Below are positions 45,881-57,382 of a stretch of 64,000 bases of DNA, one piece after another. The DNA comes from Metarhizium brunneum (Eukaryota > Ascomycota > Sordariomycetes > Hypocreales > Clavicipitaceae). Position 1 is the stretch's first letter. Each line of letters begins with the position of its first letter. The DNA lies in contig NC_089425.1 in NCBI RefSeq assembly GCF_013426205.1, forward strand, positions 682,001 to 746,000, given 5' to 3'. Both the position numbers and the translations under genes were made by a program. Under the pieces are notes generated by a model. The model saw only the letters and a program-made list of their open reading frames with translations, did no database searches and was not told where the DNA came from.

Positions 45881-46396
45881 CTACATTGCCTGCTTCTCAG
45901 AATTATCATGCGCGATGCCAGCTAGTGATCCACCACACCTGCTACAAAACCTATCCTGCATGCCGCATTTGCTTCCACAGCCACGACAGAAGCATATGCC
46001 AGAGTCAACAGCTGAAGTGCTTCGTGGCCGTGGAGGGACGGCTCCAGGTTCGAGATACGGCCCGGGTCCAGATGCCATGTACTCATCGCGGGACGCGTAA
46101 AACGGAGGAGGACCAACCGCCGGCTGCATAACAATAGGAGCTGGAGCCTGCTGCATTCCCTGGTTGGTCTGCTGCTTGGCCAGGGCTTCGTTGACAGCCG
46201 CGTCGATGGCTTGCTGGTTGCGCATTCGCTCCCTGTCTTGTTGATTTCTTCGAAATTCGGCCTCTTGCTCCATCTGGAACTGTCTTTGCGCCTCCATGTC
46301 GGACTGCTTTCTCGCTCCATGTCTTGAGGCGGCCGTGGCAGTCCCGGCGATGACGGCAGCGGTGAGCAAGGGCGTACGTCTTCTCCTGCCGAACAT
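45881..46396 (-). CDS. Small zinc-ribbon protein
   Basis: 171 aa from MFGRRRRTPLLTAAVIAG (an ATG five codons upstream at 46411 is less typical). An N-terminal basic patch and a small hydrophobic Ala/Gly-rich helix are followed by a Gln/Arg-rich coiled coil (QRQFQMEQEAEFRRNQQDRE), a Pro-rich linker and a C-terminal zinc ribbon FCRGCGSKCGMQDRFCSRCG (CxxC...CxxC). This layout occurs in many uncharacterised fungal proteins; the hydrophobic helix may place it on a membrane. Function unknown. Single exon, no lesions. Confidence 0.75.
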   Translation of the reverse strand: MFGRRRRTPLLTAAVIAGTATAASRHGARKQSDMEAQRQFQMEQEAEFRRNQQDRERMRNQQAIDAAVNEALAKQQTNQGMQQAPAPIVMQPAVGPPPFYASRDEYMASGPGPYLEPGAVPPRPRSTSAVDSGICFCRGCGSKCGMQDRFCSRCGGSLAGIAHDNSEKQAM

Positions 46397-46411
46397 TTCG
46401 GATCGGAGCAC

Positions 46412-48085
46412 CCAGAAAGTAGTATATATTTCCTGTACGCTCTGGATGGCCTTGGGCTATGTTTTGATCGCCCACGACGGTGTCGCAATGCGTTGGGTGT
46501 TGCTGATCCTGTTGCTGGATTAGACGCTATCTGTAGAGTAACGCTGGAATCAAATAGAATGCGCTAGATGTGCGGCGATGAAGCAGCGAAATACGGTGGT
46601 ATCTGGGTGAATGTTGGCGTTTCTCCGACGTCGTCAGATTGAATTTACCGTTGCGTTATTTATAGCCGCGCGTGACGGGCGGGAATGCCTACGCACCAGA
46701 TCTCATTAGATGCCTTGCGCCACGACAAGCTCCTGAACTTTAATTTCAACAAAGCCACAGAGGTGGATTCAAAATAAAAGCGCCTGACCCCGAATGACTC
46801 TCACCAGTACTAGCAAGTATGGGTTGTCGTCATCCGACTCGTCAAAGGCGGGCAAATGACGCAAGCAATTGAGGTTAATTAGCCCTCCAATGAAGCTCAG
46901 CCTTCGTAACAAAGCTGTCGTGGCACTGGCTGAAGTGGCTGCGAACGTTTGGTATTTGGCATGGTATAACGCCTCAGGCCGCATTGCCGACAGCCACCTA
47001 GTTGAACTCTAAACGGATATCGCATCCAGTAAGATTTGTTGGATTGAGCCGGCCTTCCGACGTGCCCTCGGAGGGTCGGGGAACCTTATTCCTTCCGTCG
47101 GTGGCTGACCCTGCTGCGTCGGGCCTTTACGGAGTACTACCCCGAGAATCCAAATGAACACGGTACAAGGTTCCTCTTAAAGCTGAAGAAGATCCCACGT
47201 TGGCCCTTGCACGAGAGCGGTGGTGAAGAGCTAAGGCTGCGTCGGCGTCGCCGCTGTCTCGCCGCAATTAAAACGCAGTGCCGTTTTGGAATAATTCATT
47301 GACCTTGATGGTTTCAGAAATTCAGCTATGGACTGAATGAAGCAGTGTGAATCCGGCACGTCTCCAGATCCGGCGCATCGCCGTACACTTGCTTCCCATT
47401 CTCAGGGTGAATTACAGTAGTAGTAGTATTGTTCATCGTCAGTGCTGGCTAGTAGACTCCGCGCGGGAGCATTAGACGTTCTAAGCCAATTACATAATAC
47501 GGTGAATTATATTGACTGTTGTGCTGGCATGGTGGCATATTTCGCCGCGCCACTGCAGGCGCCTGACATTATACGGGAAATCCCTACTAGTCTAGGAATA
47601 GGCTATTGTAGAATCATTTATGCCCTAAATCGTGCCTTCGACCGACTCCACTTTTTCAATCCCTGATTGTTACATCACATACATACATGTATGCAAGAGA
47701 CGCCAGGCGCAGCTGCCTTTGTCTACCTCTCCACCTTGGCGTGCGGAGGTCCCAGTGAAAGCATCATTGGATCAATTGATTACTTGCTGAGCCAAGTACC
47801 GGCGACGCCACCCGGAGCGGGGAACCCCTTCAATGTTACATTTAAAGTTGGTGAGTAAGCGCACAAGCAGCATTGTGATACTACATGACTGATGATGCAA
47901 GCCTGATCACAAAGGAAGGGTAGGTGATGACCTACTTGCTCAATGCTGTGATGCGTACAGCTCGTGGTTAAATCCTTCCGACTTGTTCTCAGTTCTCGGT
48001 GCAACTTGGTCTTTTATTCTGACCTGTATTCTGTCTACTTGTACGTATCTTCCCAATCGCTTGACCCTCGGGATCGGTTTGAAGC
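46412..48085. other. Intergenic, no gene recognised
   Basis: ORF 47667-47858 (ETPGAAAFVYLSTLACGG) has a mildly protein-like look but no recognised family. The rest shows nothing. Confidence 0.4.
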
Positions 48086-48272
48086 ATGCTGAACAAGACG
48101 TACATTGCTGTGGCCGCCTTTGCGGCAGTCAGCCCTGTCAACGCCATCTGGCCCGTCCCTGGCAAAGACGTTCTTTTCATTGACAAGTCCATCGAAGTCA
48201 TATATACAATGGTGAACCTGTACGTTGGAACCAAAAATGTCCCACTCATATCAACACAAAAGTCTAACTGAG
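48086..48272 (+). pseudogene. N-terminal fragment, probable GH20 hexosaminidase
   Basis: MLNKTYIAVAAFAAVSPVNA is a signal peptide, followed by IWPVPGKDVLFIDKSIEVIY, which resembles the start of secreted fungal beta-N-acetylhexosaminidases (WPxP then LFID and a strand). After about 40 residues the likeness ends and a stop comes at 48270-48272. The catalytic domain (D-E pair) is not found downstream. A 5' gene fragment; assignment is from the short N-terminal pattern. Confidence 0.45.
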
Positions 48273-48836
48273 AATGTTGTGAACAACGGACAGGTTTCGT
48301 ATAATGTGCTGGCTACTCGCACCACTCACGACACTGAGAAGTTATCCCTTACCAGCAACCAAATAGTCCGTGGCGGGTGTCTCGCGTGGTTTGGAGGCTA
48401 TTTTTGAAATGCTCTTGTGCCGATTAGATGCTAAACCCAGCTGGAGCGGAGTTTAAGCCTGCTTTGGATGCTATCAAGGGTAAAATAAAGGCTTTGACGA
48501 TTACCTAGACCGGAAAAGATAGCTTAATTGTGCTTATACCTCTCACTAGTAATATTAATAAGCTATACTCCCTTGACTTGAATTTAAATAGTAAAAGTAC
48601 TGATATTATAAGTTTAGTTTTTAAAGAGTATAGAGAAAGAGAAAGCTGTTTTTGCAGATAATAATATTCTTATATACTCTGTGTACTTGTCTGGCCTAGA
48701 ACTGAGATCTTCCATCTTCACTCACCAACTACCTGAATTCATTCAGGAGGTTTGCCAGCCTTTATATTTTTCAACAGCTGAGAATCTGGTAGTACCCCTG
48801 GCGAAAACCATAAAATTATAGCCCCCGTAACTCGCC
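48273..48836. other. AT-rich intergenic stretch
   Basis: 48470-48690 is AT-rich and RIP-like. No gene recognised. Confidence 0.45.
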
Positions 48837-49349
48837 TCAATTCAGCATTTTGTCACCAAGTAGCCGATAGCCCAGCTTGGCAAGTCCAGTCACGACTATT
48901 TCGTCAATGATTGACGAACTGAAATGTCCGGAAATAGCAATATACCCCAATCCTCTCCTCGACCACGATGACGCCTCTATCAATTTCGCGACAGTATTGC
49001 TCTCGTCATCTATTAGTCGCAAGTTGCCAGATATTAAGTTGTTCCCTTTCCAGCTCCATTCGAATGTCGCATTTTCGACCCTGGAGATTTTTGACAGGAT
49101 ATGTTTGCGCTTCATGTTGAGCTGCCGGCCATCGCGCATTTGAATACCAATGTCTGATGATAATTTGTGGAACGTGACGAGCGCGACTAGCTCTTCGCAT
49201 AGCATCCCGTCTGATGGGCGGAAGATGGATATTTGCGGTTTGGATTTTTGAATCTGTGCGTTGTACAAGACGGTCGACTTGGTGTAGTCGAGAACTTCGA
49301 CCTTGTCGTAACGGGAGGACATATAGAGTCCGTAATATAATCGGCGCAT
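48837..49349 (-). CDS. LURP/tubby-like (DUF6593-type) protein
   Basis: A single exon of 170 aa; the ATG at 49322 (MSSRYDKVEV) may be the true start. The pattern is a series of beta strands: VLYNAQIQKSKPQISIFRP, LVALVTFHKLSSDIGIQM, a FEWSWKGNNLISGNLRLID block and a final hydrophobic helix (SSIIDEIVVTGLAKLGYRLL). This fits the LURP-one/tubby C-terminal-like fold of fungal DUF6593 proteins. Function unknown. No signal peptide or cysteines. Confidence 0.6.
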   Translation of the reverse strand: MRRLYYGLYMSSRYDKVEVLDYTKSTVLYNAQIQKSKPQISIFRPSDGMLCEELVALVTFHKLSSDIGIQMRDGRQLNMKRKHILSKISRVENATFEWSWKGNNLISGNLRLIDDESNTVAKLIEASSWSRRGLGYIAISGHFSSSIIDEIVVTGLAKLGYRLLGDKMLN

Positions 49350-49740
49350 TGATTAGGACTCACTATCGTACAGCTAGCTGCATGTTCCAATTGTCTGCTA
49401 CCAGACTCATTAGGTGTACAGGCAATTCCAGCCAAGACTCCTTTTATAGTTGGTAATCTAGCAAAAGCTTCATCGAACAAGTTTGGCATCCAGCGAGTGA
49501 ATTCTGCCAGGAGTAGTTTCATGTAACTACTAAAAACCGTATTGGTGCAAGGAATAGAATTGGCAGTTTTGCCGAGCCGTCCGTACACTATATGCACGGG
49601 CTAGCCTGAAGTTTAACCAATAATTTCCCTTTGTTTTATCTAGGTTTAGGTTGTCGGAGATAAAAGTTTAAGTTCCACTTCAACTTTCGCATCTAAGTTG
49701 CTGCTTGGTAACTTGGGTGAAATGAATTCAAGTTGCACAC

Positions 49741-49938
49741 ATCGGACTGGTTCGCCGCCGAAACTCCGGTCCCGGCAGAGCCGGCTCCTCCGCGTTGGCC
49801 CTTGGGCATTGCCCGTCGGCACTGCCCGTGACATATATGTGAATAAAATCTTTACGCGTATTGATTCAATGTTTAGAACCCTGATGCTCTGGACCCGGCT
49901 CTAACGGGACCGGAGCCCCGGCGGCGAACCAGTCCGAT
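49741..49938. mobile_element. MITE-like element with ~48-bp TIRs
   Basis: Left end ATCGGACTGGTTCGCCGCCG and right end CGGCGGCGAACCAGTCCGAT are exact inverted repeats over 20 bp, and pairing continues to about 48 bp with six mismatches, five of them transition-type (GGG/AAA, TT/GC). Total about 198 bp, no ORF. No clear target duplication beyond AT. Confidence 0.78.
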
Positions 49939-50595
49939 TTATTAAACGGCACAGCGGAACGCGCATAAAGACATGAAAAAAGTACGCAGATCCTTTCAAG
50001 GCAGAGATGCTATCAAGTTAAGCTATTCATGGAAGGGGCAGCCTGAAATCTATACACCTGACATGGTATTATGTGCCTAGAGGAACTACGAAGTAAGTTC
50101 CGCAAGGTACTTTAGGCTGGTTGGCCGGTGATATCCGGGTCAAAAAAAATATTTTTTTCACAACAGCTCCGAATAATATTACTTACACGCCTCCCAACAA
50201 GTCATAAAATAGCCTGCAGTTAAACGTATTATCGAGTGCGTTTTCAGACGATGGCGACCTCGTGGCCCCAAGAGGTGGCATGGCCCGTTGGATTCTGTAA
50301 CAGCCAAGGTTAAAGCTGCGTATGGATTGCCTGGGCCTCTAGCACTGACGGTATCTATCCTGGGTCGTTGACATATCAGTATGACGAGCTGAACTAGACC
50401 AAGCTGTCGGGTCGATGAAAGCTTTATTGGCTGAGGCCCCAGACGAATCCGTTCTCAGGAGACAATTGCTTGACCGGATACCACGGTATAAGCCATGCCC
50501 GTACGTTGTCCCCCTTCCCAACGTCATTCGCCTACTGACTGGGGTCAAGACAAGACATAGCCGAGTATTTCTGTGTAGGCCATGACCAGTTAGAG
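49939..50595. other. Intergenic, upstream of DUF4470-type gene
   Basis: May contain a first exon of the downstream gene between 50390 and 50590 (coding-like reading around PDESVLRRQLLDRIP), but I could not fix splice sites. Confidence 0.35.
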
Positions 50596-52880
50596 ATGTT
50601 GACTGAGCCACTTGGAATGACGGGCGATACAAGACCAGACATCTCAATCCTCTTCGCCGGCTTCGGAGACGGACGTAACCTCTTTTCCGCTCTCACCACA
50701 ATAGCTTGCATGGACGGAGAATCTCGCCTCTCCTCCTTGAGCAAGCTTCATTTCACTGTGCTAGATCTGAAGGTGGCGGCACTGGCCAGGTTGCTCATCT
50801 TCTTCAATATGATGGAGCGAGTCGACCCGGCGGTTCCGGACGAGGTCTCCGGTGCCAAGGATGAGTATCTCGCCATGGCCTACCTCTTCGGCTGTCAGAT
50901 TATTCCACCGTTCGCCGAGGCCAAGCTCCAGAGCAACATCAGAGAGCTCATCAAGAGGCTCGAGGGTAAAGCTGCCCCTCTCCAGTTTGTCTACGTCCGA
51001 GACCACGATCGCGAGCCTCTCCTTCGAGTCCTTCGTCAGTGGCAGCAACCGTGGGAAGGCTTCTCCAAGATCGCCGACGTGCGTAGACTCATCGAGCAAA
51101 ATCTCCGGAAAGCCGATATGCGCGCGGCTTCTCTTATAGGCGAAGTGCCGGAATTCGGGCCTAGGGAAGAACGAGAGGACTTTAGGAGATTTCATACCTT
51201 GCTGCCGCCTATGGCGGATGTGAAGCGCTGCGAGCCCTCCCTTGTCGAGTTGCTGGCAAAGTACCGATCGTCAGGCAAGGGCAAGAAATTATATCAATAC
51301 ATCGATGCAAACTGGAGATTCAACAATACGCTCGTCGACTATGACTTTGCGAATAGAAGGCGAGAACAGGGAATGATTTACCCGGACCGTTCGATTTTCA
51401 TCCTTTGGAAGTAATCGAGTCGATGCGTGGTCCGGGCTCCACGGACAAGGCCGACACCAGCTGCATCCAGAAACTTGCAGAAGTATTCCGCGTCTTCAAC
51501 TTCTCCATACTGATGCTTGACCCTGGGAAGCGGTTGGTCGTGGAAGTGATTGCAGGGGAAATGGCCGACATCATGGACCGCATGCGCTACAATTTGCTGG
51601 ACCACCGGATGTCCCCCCCGAAGAATAGTCGCACCCCCGATCCGACCCTGTTTCCTCGCACCTTTGACTACATACACATGAGCAATATCCCGTAAGATTC
51701 GACCCTCCCTGCTGCTACTCCAACAAATTTTGTGCAAAGTCTGACATGGATGAACAGGGACTATATCGGTGGCCACCTAACCTCCTTCTTAACAGGCCGG
51801 CCCCTCCTCAAGGAAGACCAGCCGTCCAGCCTGCGGTTTACCAATCTTCTCAACCCTCCAGAGTTTGAGAACCACGAGGCCTTCCGGTCCGAGTATCTAC
51901 TCATGTACGACATGGAGCGCATCCGCCAGCACTTCCTGCTCACCCAGCGCCCAGGCGAGTTCACGGAGGAGGCCTCGCCACCCACGATCAGCCCGCTCCA
52001 TTCGTTTGTATTCGAGCAGTATACCGTATGGGACAGCGTACCCAGGAGCGTCATGCCTTTTCAGAAACTCCTCTCCAAGGCCGGGTTCGAGAAGTGGGTG
52101 TATGGCCATTTACTAAAGATTTGCCTTTCGCACCCACGGCCAGTCTTTAGCGACTCACCCGTGTACGCGCCGCTCAACCTCACCGCGCTTATCCACCTCG
52201 TCGTCGGCATGTTCGAGGTCGGATACCCGGCGCACTGGCTCGTCCGGATCCTGTCATGCATCTGCACCGGCGTCATTACCACCTCGGCCCGGCCGCCGGA
52301 GAGGCGCGTCTACACCCCCGCGCAAGTCGACGCAGTACGTGCCCCCAAGGACATTTGCGTACAGCCCTGGGTTGCCGAGTTTACCACTTTGGTCAGCATA
52401 TGGCGTCGTCTGCTGCCGTTTGGGATCGACTCTTCGCTTAGCGCAAGTCTGGTTCCGCTCGAAACGATATATCTGTATAGCATTGCTTTTCCGCCGTTTC
52501 CTGCTATTAGTGACCATGGGCCTCGGTCTATTCTTGTCTTTTGGAACACCGAGGTGGGGGATGTTGCACAGCGTTTGGATTCTTTGTACGACCTGTTGGA
52601 CAGCAGCGGAGGAGACAAATCCAAGTCGGCGAGGAATATCCGAGAGAAAGGGGTCGTCTGCGTGACCACATTTCGGTTTACCACGGCCTCGAGGACGGCT
52701 GAATTTTGGATGCGGGCTGATAAGATGGAGCAAATGATGGCCGGGAAATGGAGGGCTTTTCTTTGGCGGACAGACGAATGGGAGGCGTCGACGCGCGGTG
52801 TAGATGTCTCCAGCGGGGTGGCCAAGGGCAGGAAGTGGACAACGAATGCTCTTTTGGACACCAAGCCTGAGGGTTCATGA
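50596..52880 (+). CDS. DUF4470-type protein, frameshifted
   Basis: The first block (50596-51396) has ISILFAGFGDGRNLFSALTT and LHFTVLDLKVAALARLLIFF, typical of DUF4470. The frame ends with SIFILWK and a stop at 51414, while the continuation LEVIESMRG is in another frame that overlaps it. A single missing T in the run at about 51394-51397 (TCGATTTTCATCC) would join DRSIFHPLEVIE. The second block runs to 51691, then an intron 51692-51757 (GTAAGA...CTGAC...CAG) leads to the large last exon 51758-52880. Total about 740 aa if joined; an extra 5' exon is possible. The function of DUF4470 proteins is not established. Either a recent pseudogene or a homopolymer assembly error. Confidence 0.75.
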
Positions 52881-55582
52881 GTGGGAGTCTGGGTTCCAGG
52901 GAGATTAATATGTTGCGGCCGACAAGGAAATCTTGTCACCCCGATGTCATGGTAAGTAGTCGGCGCGAGGAACGCCAGCATACGTTACCACGGCATGGCA
53001 TGTACCACGTTGGCCTACCGCTACATGAGCCTAGCAAGAAACAATGGTCCCAGGCCGCTCTCTTAGGACGTCCTGTGATACAATCTACGAGTGTGTGGCC
53101 GTGCCTGCCTCCCCTATAGCCCTATCAATAGCCAGCGTATAATGTGCACTAAGCCAGACTGAAAAAGCTGCAAGACCTGCAGTACTTCAAACTATACGAC
53201 GGCGATGTGCCGTCACTGGCTACTCCCATCTCAATATCTCAATTCAACCGGGCCTGCCAGTCAGGTCACCCCCTAGCCTCCAGTTATTTTATAGTCGTGA
53301 CCGGCAAGTCCAGTCAAATGCGAGATGTGTTATTGAAAGTCTGGTGCCAGAATCTCTTGTTGTGAAAGTGCTATTCGATCCCCGTGAGTTCACTTATTTT
53401 CCTTGCATTTTACGATGTAAAATGCTTCATGTGGTAAGAGTCAATGAGGTTGGCTTGGCTCCAGGTGATTCCATTCGATGGCCGCAGTCACCAAGAGTCA
53501 CTATTCCCTCCAACTTCCATGTCTTCAAATGTTTTAACATTGAGTCTCCTAGGGGAGCAGAAAGGGTCTGGTGGTTGTTAGCACAGAGGTCCCTGCCTAC
53601 AACCCCCACAAGCTTCTTGTCTAGTCAACCTCCAGTCACTCTTGGCAGTTTACAATTGACAGGTCCAGTTGGATTGCCCCAGATTCTAATTCCTCATACC
53701 AGCAGTGGTTCCGGTATTGCCCTTGTACACGCCAACCCCAATAAGCCTCACAACGACCAAGAGTACGCCAACCTCAGTGCCGATGACCTGCTTTCTCGTC
53801 ATGCGCCAGTTACGATTCGGGAGCTGGACCCGCGCTTGTGCATCGGCATCCGGTTCCAGATTAAGGGCTATAAAGCCACTGTTATTGCTGACATCGCCGT
53901 CGTCGTTGTCTATGTTGTTGTTGTCCATGTTGTTGTTGTCGTCGACTTCTTGGTCATGTCGACAGCCCGGACAGTGCCCCCGTCCATAATTGCGAGGGCC
54001 CCCGCGGATATAAGCACGGGCAGGACGGAGGGGTTGTTGCTTGAGAGTATTATCTGGCTCCTCGGCTGAACCCCTGTTATTCTCAGAGGAGGAGGAAGCA
54101 GACTCATTTCCCTCGTGGCGGTTCGTCATGTTAGCGGAATGATAATGGAACGTCAAGTGCTCCGTATGGAGAGTTTCTTTGTTCATGTACCGTGATGTGA
54201 GAATAAGAGTGATGGAATAGTGTTACCGGAACAAGAGCTGCGTTTAAGTTGTAACTGGAGCTACGGCTTGTTATCCGGGACCCAGTCGCATTTTTATACA
54301 TGTATCTCGATGAATTCACTCTACGAAAAGTACCAAGAAACTTTGAGGCTGCTACACTAGAGCAGCCAGCACGCAGTTGTCGGCGTGTCACTTGACCATG
54401 GTTGATGAGCGCGGATTTTTCCCCATGGCGACACCACCCGTCACCTCGAGTCACCACCACGCACTGTTCCGCCAGGCAACATCTCTCTTCGGCAGACTCA
54501 ATTACATGACTTGACACGAACGCATTTAAGTGTTTTTCGACATCTTGTGACACTGCAGATTTGAATTGGGGGTTTACTTGCCGCAAGCTGGCACGACGCC
54601 TTCGGAATGAGCCCGTGGACGGTTGTGTCCTCAAGGCCATGAGGAACCGCTGAAAGTACCAAGTCGAGCTCACGGCGCCTCAGACGTGGCCCGGACGCTC
54701 GTCCGCAAACCGGCAAATAACTTGTCTTGTCAAGTACAAACAAGCTGGACAGGCAGTTTCTATGACACAGAAATTCTCCCAGCTACCCACTGGCCGTCCA
54801 AATCAATCTGATGCAGCATCAATCTGTAAGCCACCGCACCCCCCCTCCCTTTTTTTCCCCCCAGAGAAGGCTCGTGGCTGGCTGCCACAGGAACCGTGCT
54901 CACGTGGTCAAAGGGGCAAACCGGGAAGAAAAGAAGAGAAGAAAGGCGTGGAGTTGGAAAAATTTGGTCGCAAGGCTGTGAGGACTATTGACCGGAGACG
55001 TACCAGACGCATCTCACGTCTGCCATCTGGTGTCCGAGTCTTGGCTTGGACGAAGAGGGTCGAGGTGACGGCTGGGGTGCCATCAAGCACGGCAAGGCCC
55101 TGAGCTGTACTCTGGTGCACTGCCTCGTCAGCCAATATGGCTTTCCAACAACTCGCGACCATTTCGTCGGTTTACCTCGAGTGCTGTCTTACTCCATGTG
55201 AAGGTCAACTGGTCTGTTGTCCTGCAGTCAATGGCCCTAGAAAAGTCCGTGCCCCTCGCCAAGCACGACTCCGCTTGTTGGCCCCGGCCCACAAGGCTTA
55301 ATTCCCACGCCCCTGCCATCATCTCTTGAGCTGCGGAATGGCTCGTGAAGACTTACTGACCTGAGAAAATTATATAGCAGAGGAGTTTCCATGAGCTATT
55401 CCGCAGCTGAGGAGATAGTCTGTACAATAACGGGACCCTTTGAGCCGTCAACTCAATGCCTCTGGCCTTCGCCCGGCCGCCCCGGTTCCGAGGGTGTGGC
55501 ACTGCCACTGTGGCACAGGTGGCGAGCATGCACTGTCTGCGCAGGCACGAGCCTATTCTAGCTACATGTGTACGTTCCGGGA
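52881..55582. other. Gene-poor stretch with opposed ORFs
   Basis: 53344-54069 (+, 241 codons) and 53686-54186 (-, 166 codons) overlap. The minus frame is Asn/Asp-rich (DNNNMDNNNIDNDD) with a hydrophobic end and the plus frame is Val-rich, both caused by a GTTGTTGTT microsatellite at 53909-53945. I cannot support either as a gene. A C/T-rich tract lies at 54838-54865. Confidence 0.4.
53909..53945 (+). repeat. GTT/GTC microsatellite
   Basis: Imperfect triplet run GTTGTTGTTGTCCATGTTG continuing as GTTGTTGTCGTCGAC. Explains the low-complexity ORFs over it. Confidence 0.8.
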
Positions 55583-55591
55583 CTGGCCTCG

Positions 55592-56142
55592 GGGCCACTA
55601 AACACGCATCCCCCCAATTTTGAACATGCATCCCCCCTTAGTCCTAATCCGGTGAGGTACTTTTACATATATTTTTTGTAGTAAAGATACTAACCAAATT
55701 TTATAACAGCCACACAAGGCTATAAGACTGCTGCCTAGTGCCACACAACACCACGGCCCAGAATTTCACGATAGTTATGCAACTTTAACCTTTTTATCAA
55801 CACACAACGCAACGCAACATCATAACGCAACCCTTCTTATTAATGCCTTTAATTTGCCCTGCCTGTCATGTTATTCTTTAATTTACAGCCATTTTATGCG
55901 ACCGCAGAAGAAGCTATCGACGCTATTACCGCCCAACAAGCCAGCGAGGGATTTATAATGGTTAAATCTGGTGGCATCTATTTAAAGCGGAAGGCAACAG
56001 AACCAGCACAGCAGCATATAATAAAGCTATGAAATGAAATAGACGTAAGCCACACCAAATTTGTATGAGTGGAGCGTCCTTCCGAATTAGGACTAAGGGG
56101 GGATGCGTGATCAATTTTGGGGGGATGCATGTTTAGTGGCCC
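55592..56142. mobile_element. Mutator-like (MULE) element, non-autonomous
   Basis: A 551-bp element bounded by ~61-bp TIRs starting GGGCCACTAAACA and containing two GCATCCCCCC words; the two ends differ at about six positions. Perfect 9-bp direct repeats CTGGCCTCG flank it (55583-55591 and 56143-56151). Long TIRs with a 9-bp duplication are the hallmark of Mutator-like elements. The inside holds a 54-codon ORF that may be a transposase remnant. Confidence 0.85.
55868..56032 (+). pseudogene. Possible MULE transposase N-terminal remnant
   Basis: A 54-aa ORF inside the TIR element: MLFFNLQPFYATAEEAIDAI followed by QQASEGFIMVKSGGIYLKRK. An F/Y-x-S/T-x-EEA start followed by a 'GF-x-V-x-S' strand is how FAR1/WRKY-GCM1-like DNA-binding domains of MULE transposases begin. 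The catalytic DDE part is absent. Confidence 0.45.
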
Positions 56143-56155
56143 CTGGCCTCGTCAA

Positions 56156-56670
56156 GAGTCTTGCTATTTGTGCCGCTGCAAACCCGATTTGGTTAAGTGG
56201 CCAGTTGGCCACACCCCCTTACACATTTTCACATACATGCACGCACATGGAAAAGGCCATATTTCAAAAAAAAAAAAAAAAAAAACGAAGCTGTCTTCAA
56301 TTGAATTTTCAATGACACGAGCCCCGGCGCGCGCCAGCAGGGCCCAAATCGCCCAAAAACGCGATTTCCGGCGTTTTTGATGAATGCTGTGTGTATACAC
56401 TGTACAGCCTCGGGCCGTTATTTTTCCGTTGCCGCGGTGGGCTACCAGGGCATCCATTGAAGCTGCAGGTCTTCCGGCTGCGTTTGAGGGATAATTTCTT
56501 TGATTTCCGGTGACCCTGATACTGCTGCTTTATATACTTGGATTCAAAGACGGTTTGGTTTTTTGAAATATAGTCTTTTCCATGTGGGTGTATATAAAAA
56601 TATATGACGGGGTGTGGCTAACTAGCCACTTAACCAAATCAGGTTGGCAGCGGCACAAATAGCAAGACTC
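56156..56670. mobile_element. TIR element with 8-bp target duplication
   Basis: TIRs of about 65 bp begin GAGTCTTGCTATTTGTGCCG and continue with GATTTGGTTAAGTGGC and GCCACACCCC at both ends, with about six differences. Flanks CTCGTCAA (56148-56155) and CTCGGCAA (56671-56678) match at 7 of 8 bases. No ORF. It contains an A19 run at 56267-56285. The 8-bp duplication fits hAT or MULE-type elements. Confidence 0.78.
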
Positions 56671-57127
56671 CTCGGCAACTGAGGTTCCACGAATGGGTCT
56701 CTTTCCCAAAAGTGACGTGATGACATCTTAACGATATAATCCCTGTAGTCGTGTTATAATAAAAAATGCCTCACGAAGGTTATGGTCCTGGACCTGGTTT
56801 ACTGTATTGCTTACACGGCAACTGCACCGATGCTTCCAGCAGCAACTAATACAGCCTCCAATACAATATGCAGCCTCTGCTAAAAACCGACCCTCGGCGC
56901 ACCTAGGTTCCCGGATACGGGCTCGTCATATGGACCAGCCACACAAGAAGTCAAATAAGATGGCGCCTCGAGGTTGTGGACCTCTGATGCCGCTGCAGGA
57001 TTGCCGATTCGCCAGAGAAACAATGCAGAAAGGAGGCCCGCACGTGTCAACTGGTTCCGCGAAAAACCTGGGGTTGGGGTGCCTAACTTTGGCCCCATAT
57101 CCGCCGGCTCCGAGAGCCAACATTGTA
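56671..57127. other. Spacer between TIR elements
   Basis: The ORF 56807-57160 runs into the next element and lacks motifs. Nothing recognised. Confidence 0.4.
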
Positions 57128-57382
57128 CAATCCAACCCTTGTATGATTAACCACCCGTGACCTAACAAGGTTAATAGAGCAAGGCCCCCTGGCTGTATCG
57201 GCAGTCCAGCCGCTAATTATGACTGGCTGTTAAGTGGCATAGTAGGGATTAGTAAAAGTATACCAGCTATATTACTTTTTCCCTTAAAACTTAGGTATTT
57301 ATTCTCCCCACCTCTTAGCTTTTTATTGGCTGTATACCCCCTTGCGAGGTCACGGGTGGTTAATCATACAAGGGTTGGATTG
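57128..57382. mobile_element. MITE with perfect 36-bp TIRs and TA duplication
   Basis: Left CAATCCAACCCTTGTATGAT and right ATCATACAAGGGTTGGATTG are parts of a 36-bp perfect inverted repeat (57128-57163 and 57347-57382), flanked on both sides by TA. About 255 bp, AT-rich centre, no ORF. TA duplication and perfect ends point to a Tc1/mariner-type non-autonomous element, probably of recent origin. Confidence 0.85.

Noticed and set aside
53344..54186. Opposed long ORFs on both strands
   Set aside because: Length is driven by a GTT/GTC microsatellite and low-complexity composition; no motif or splice support on either strand.
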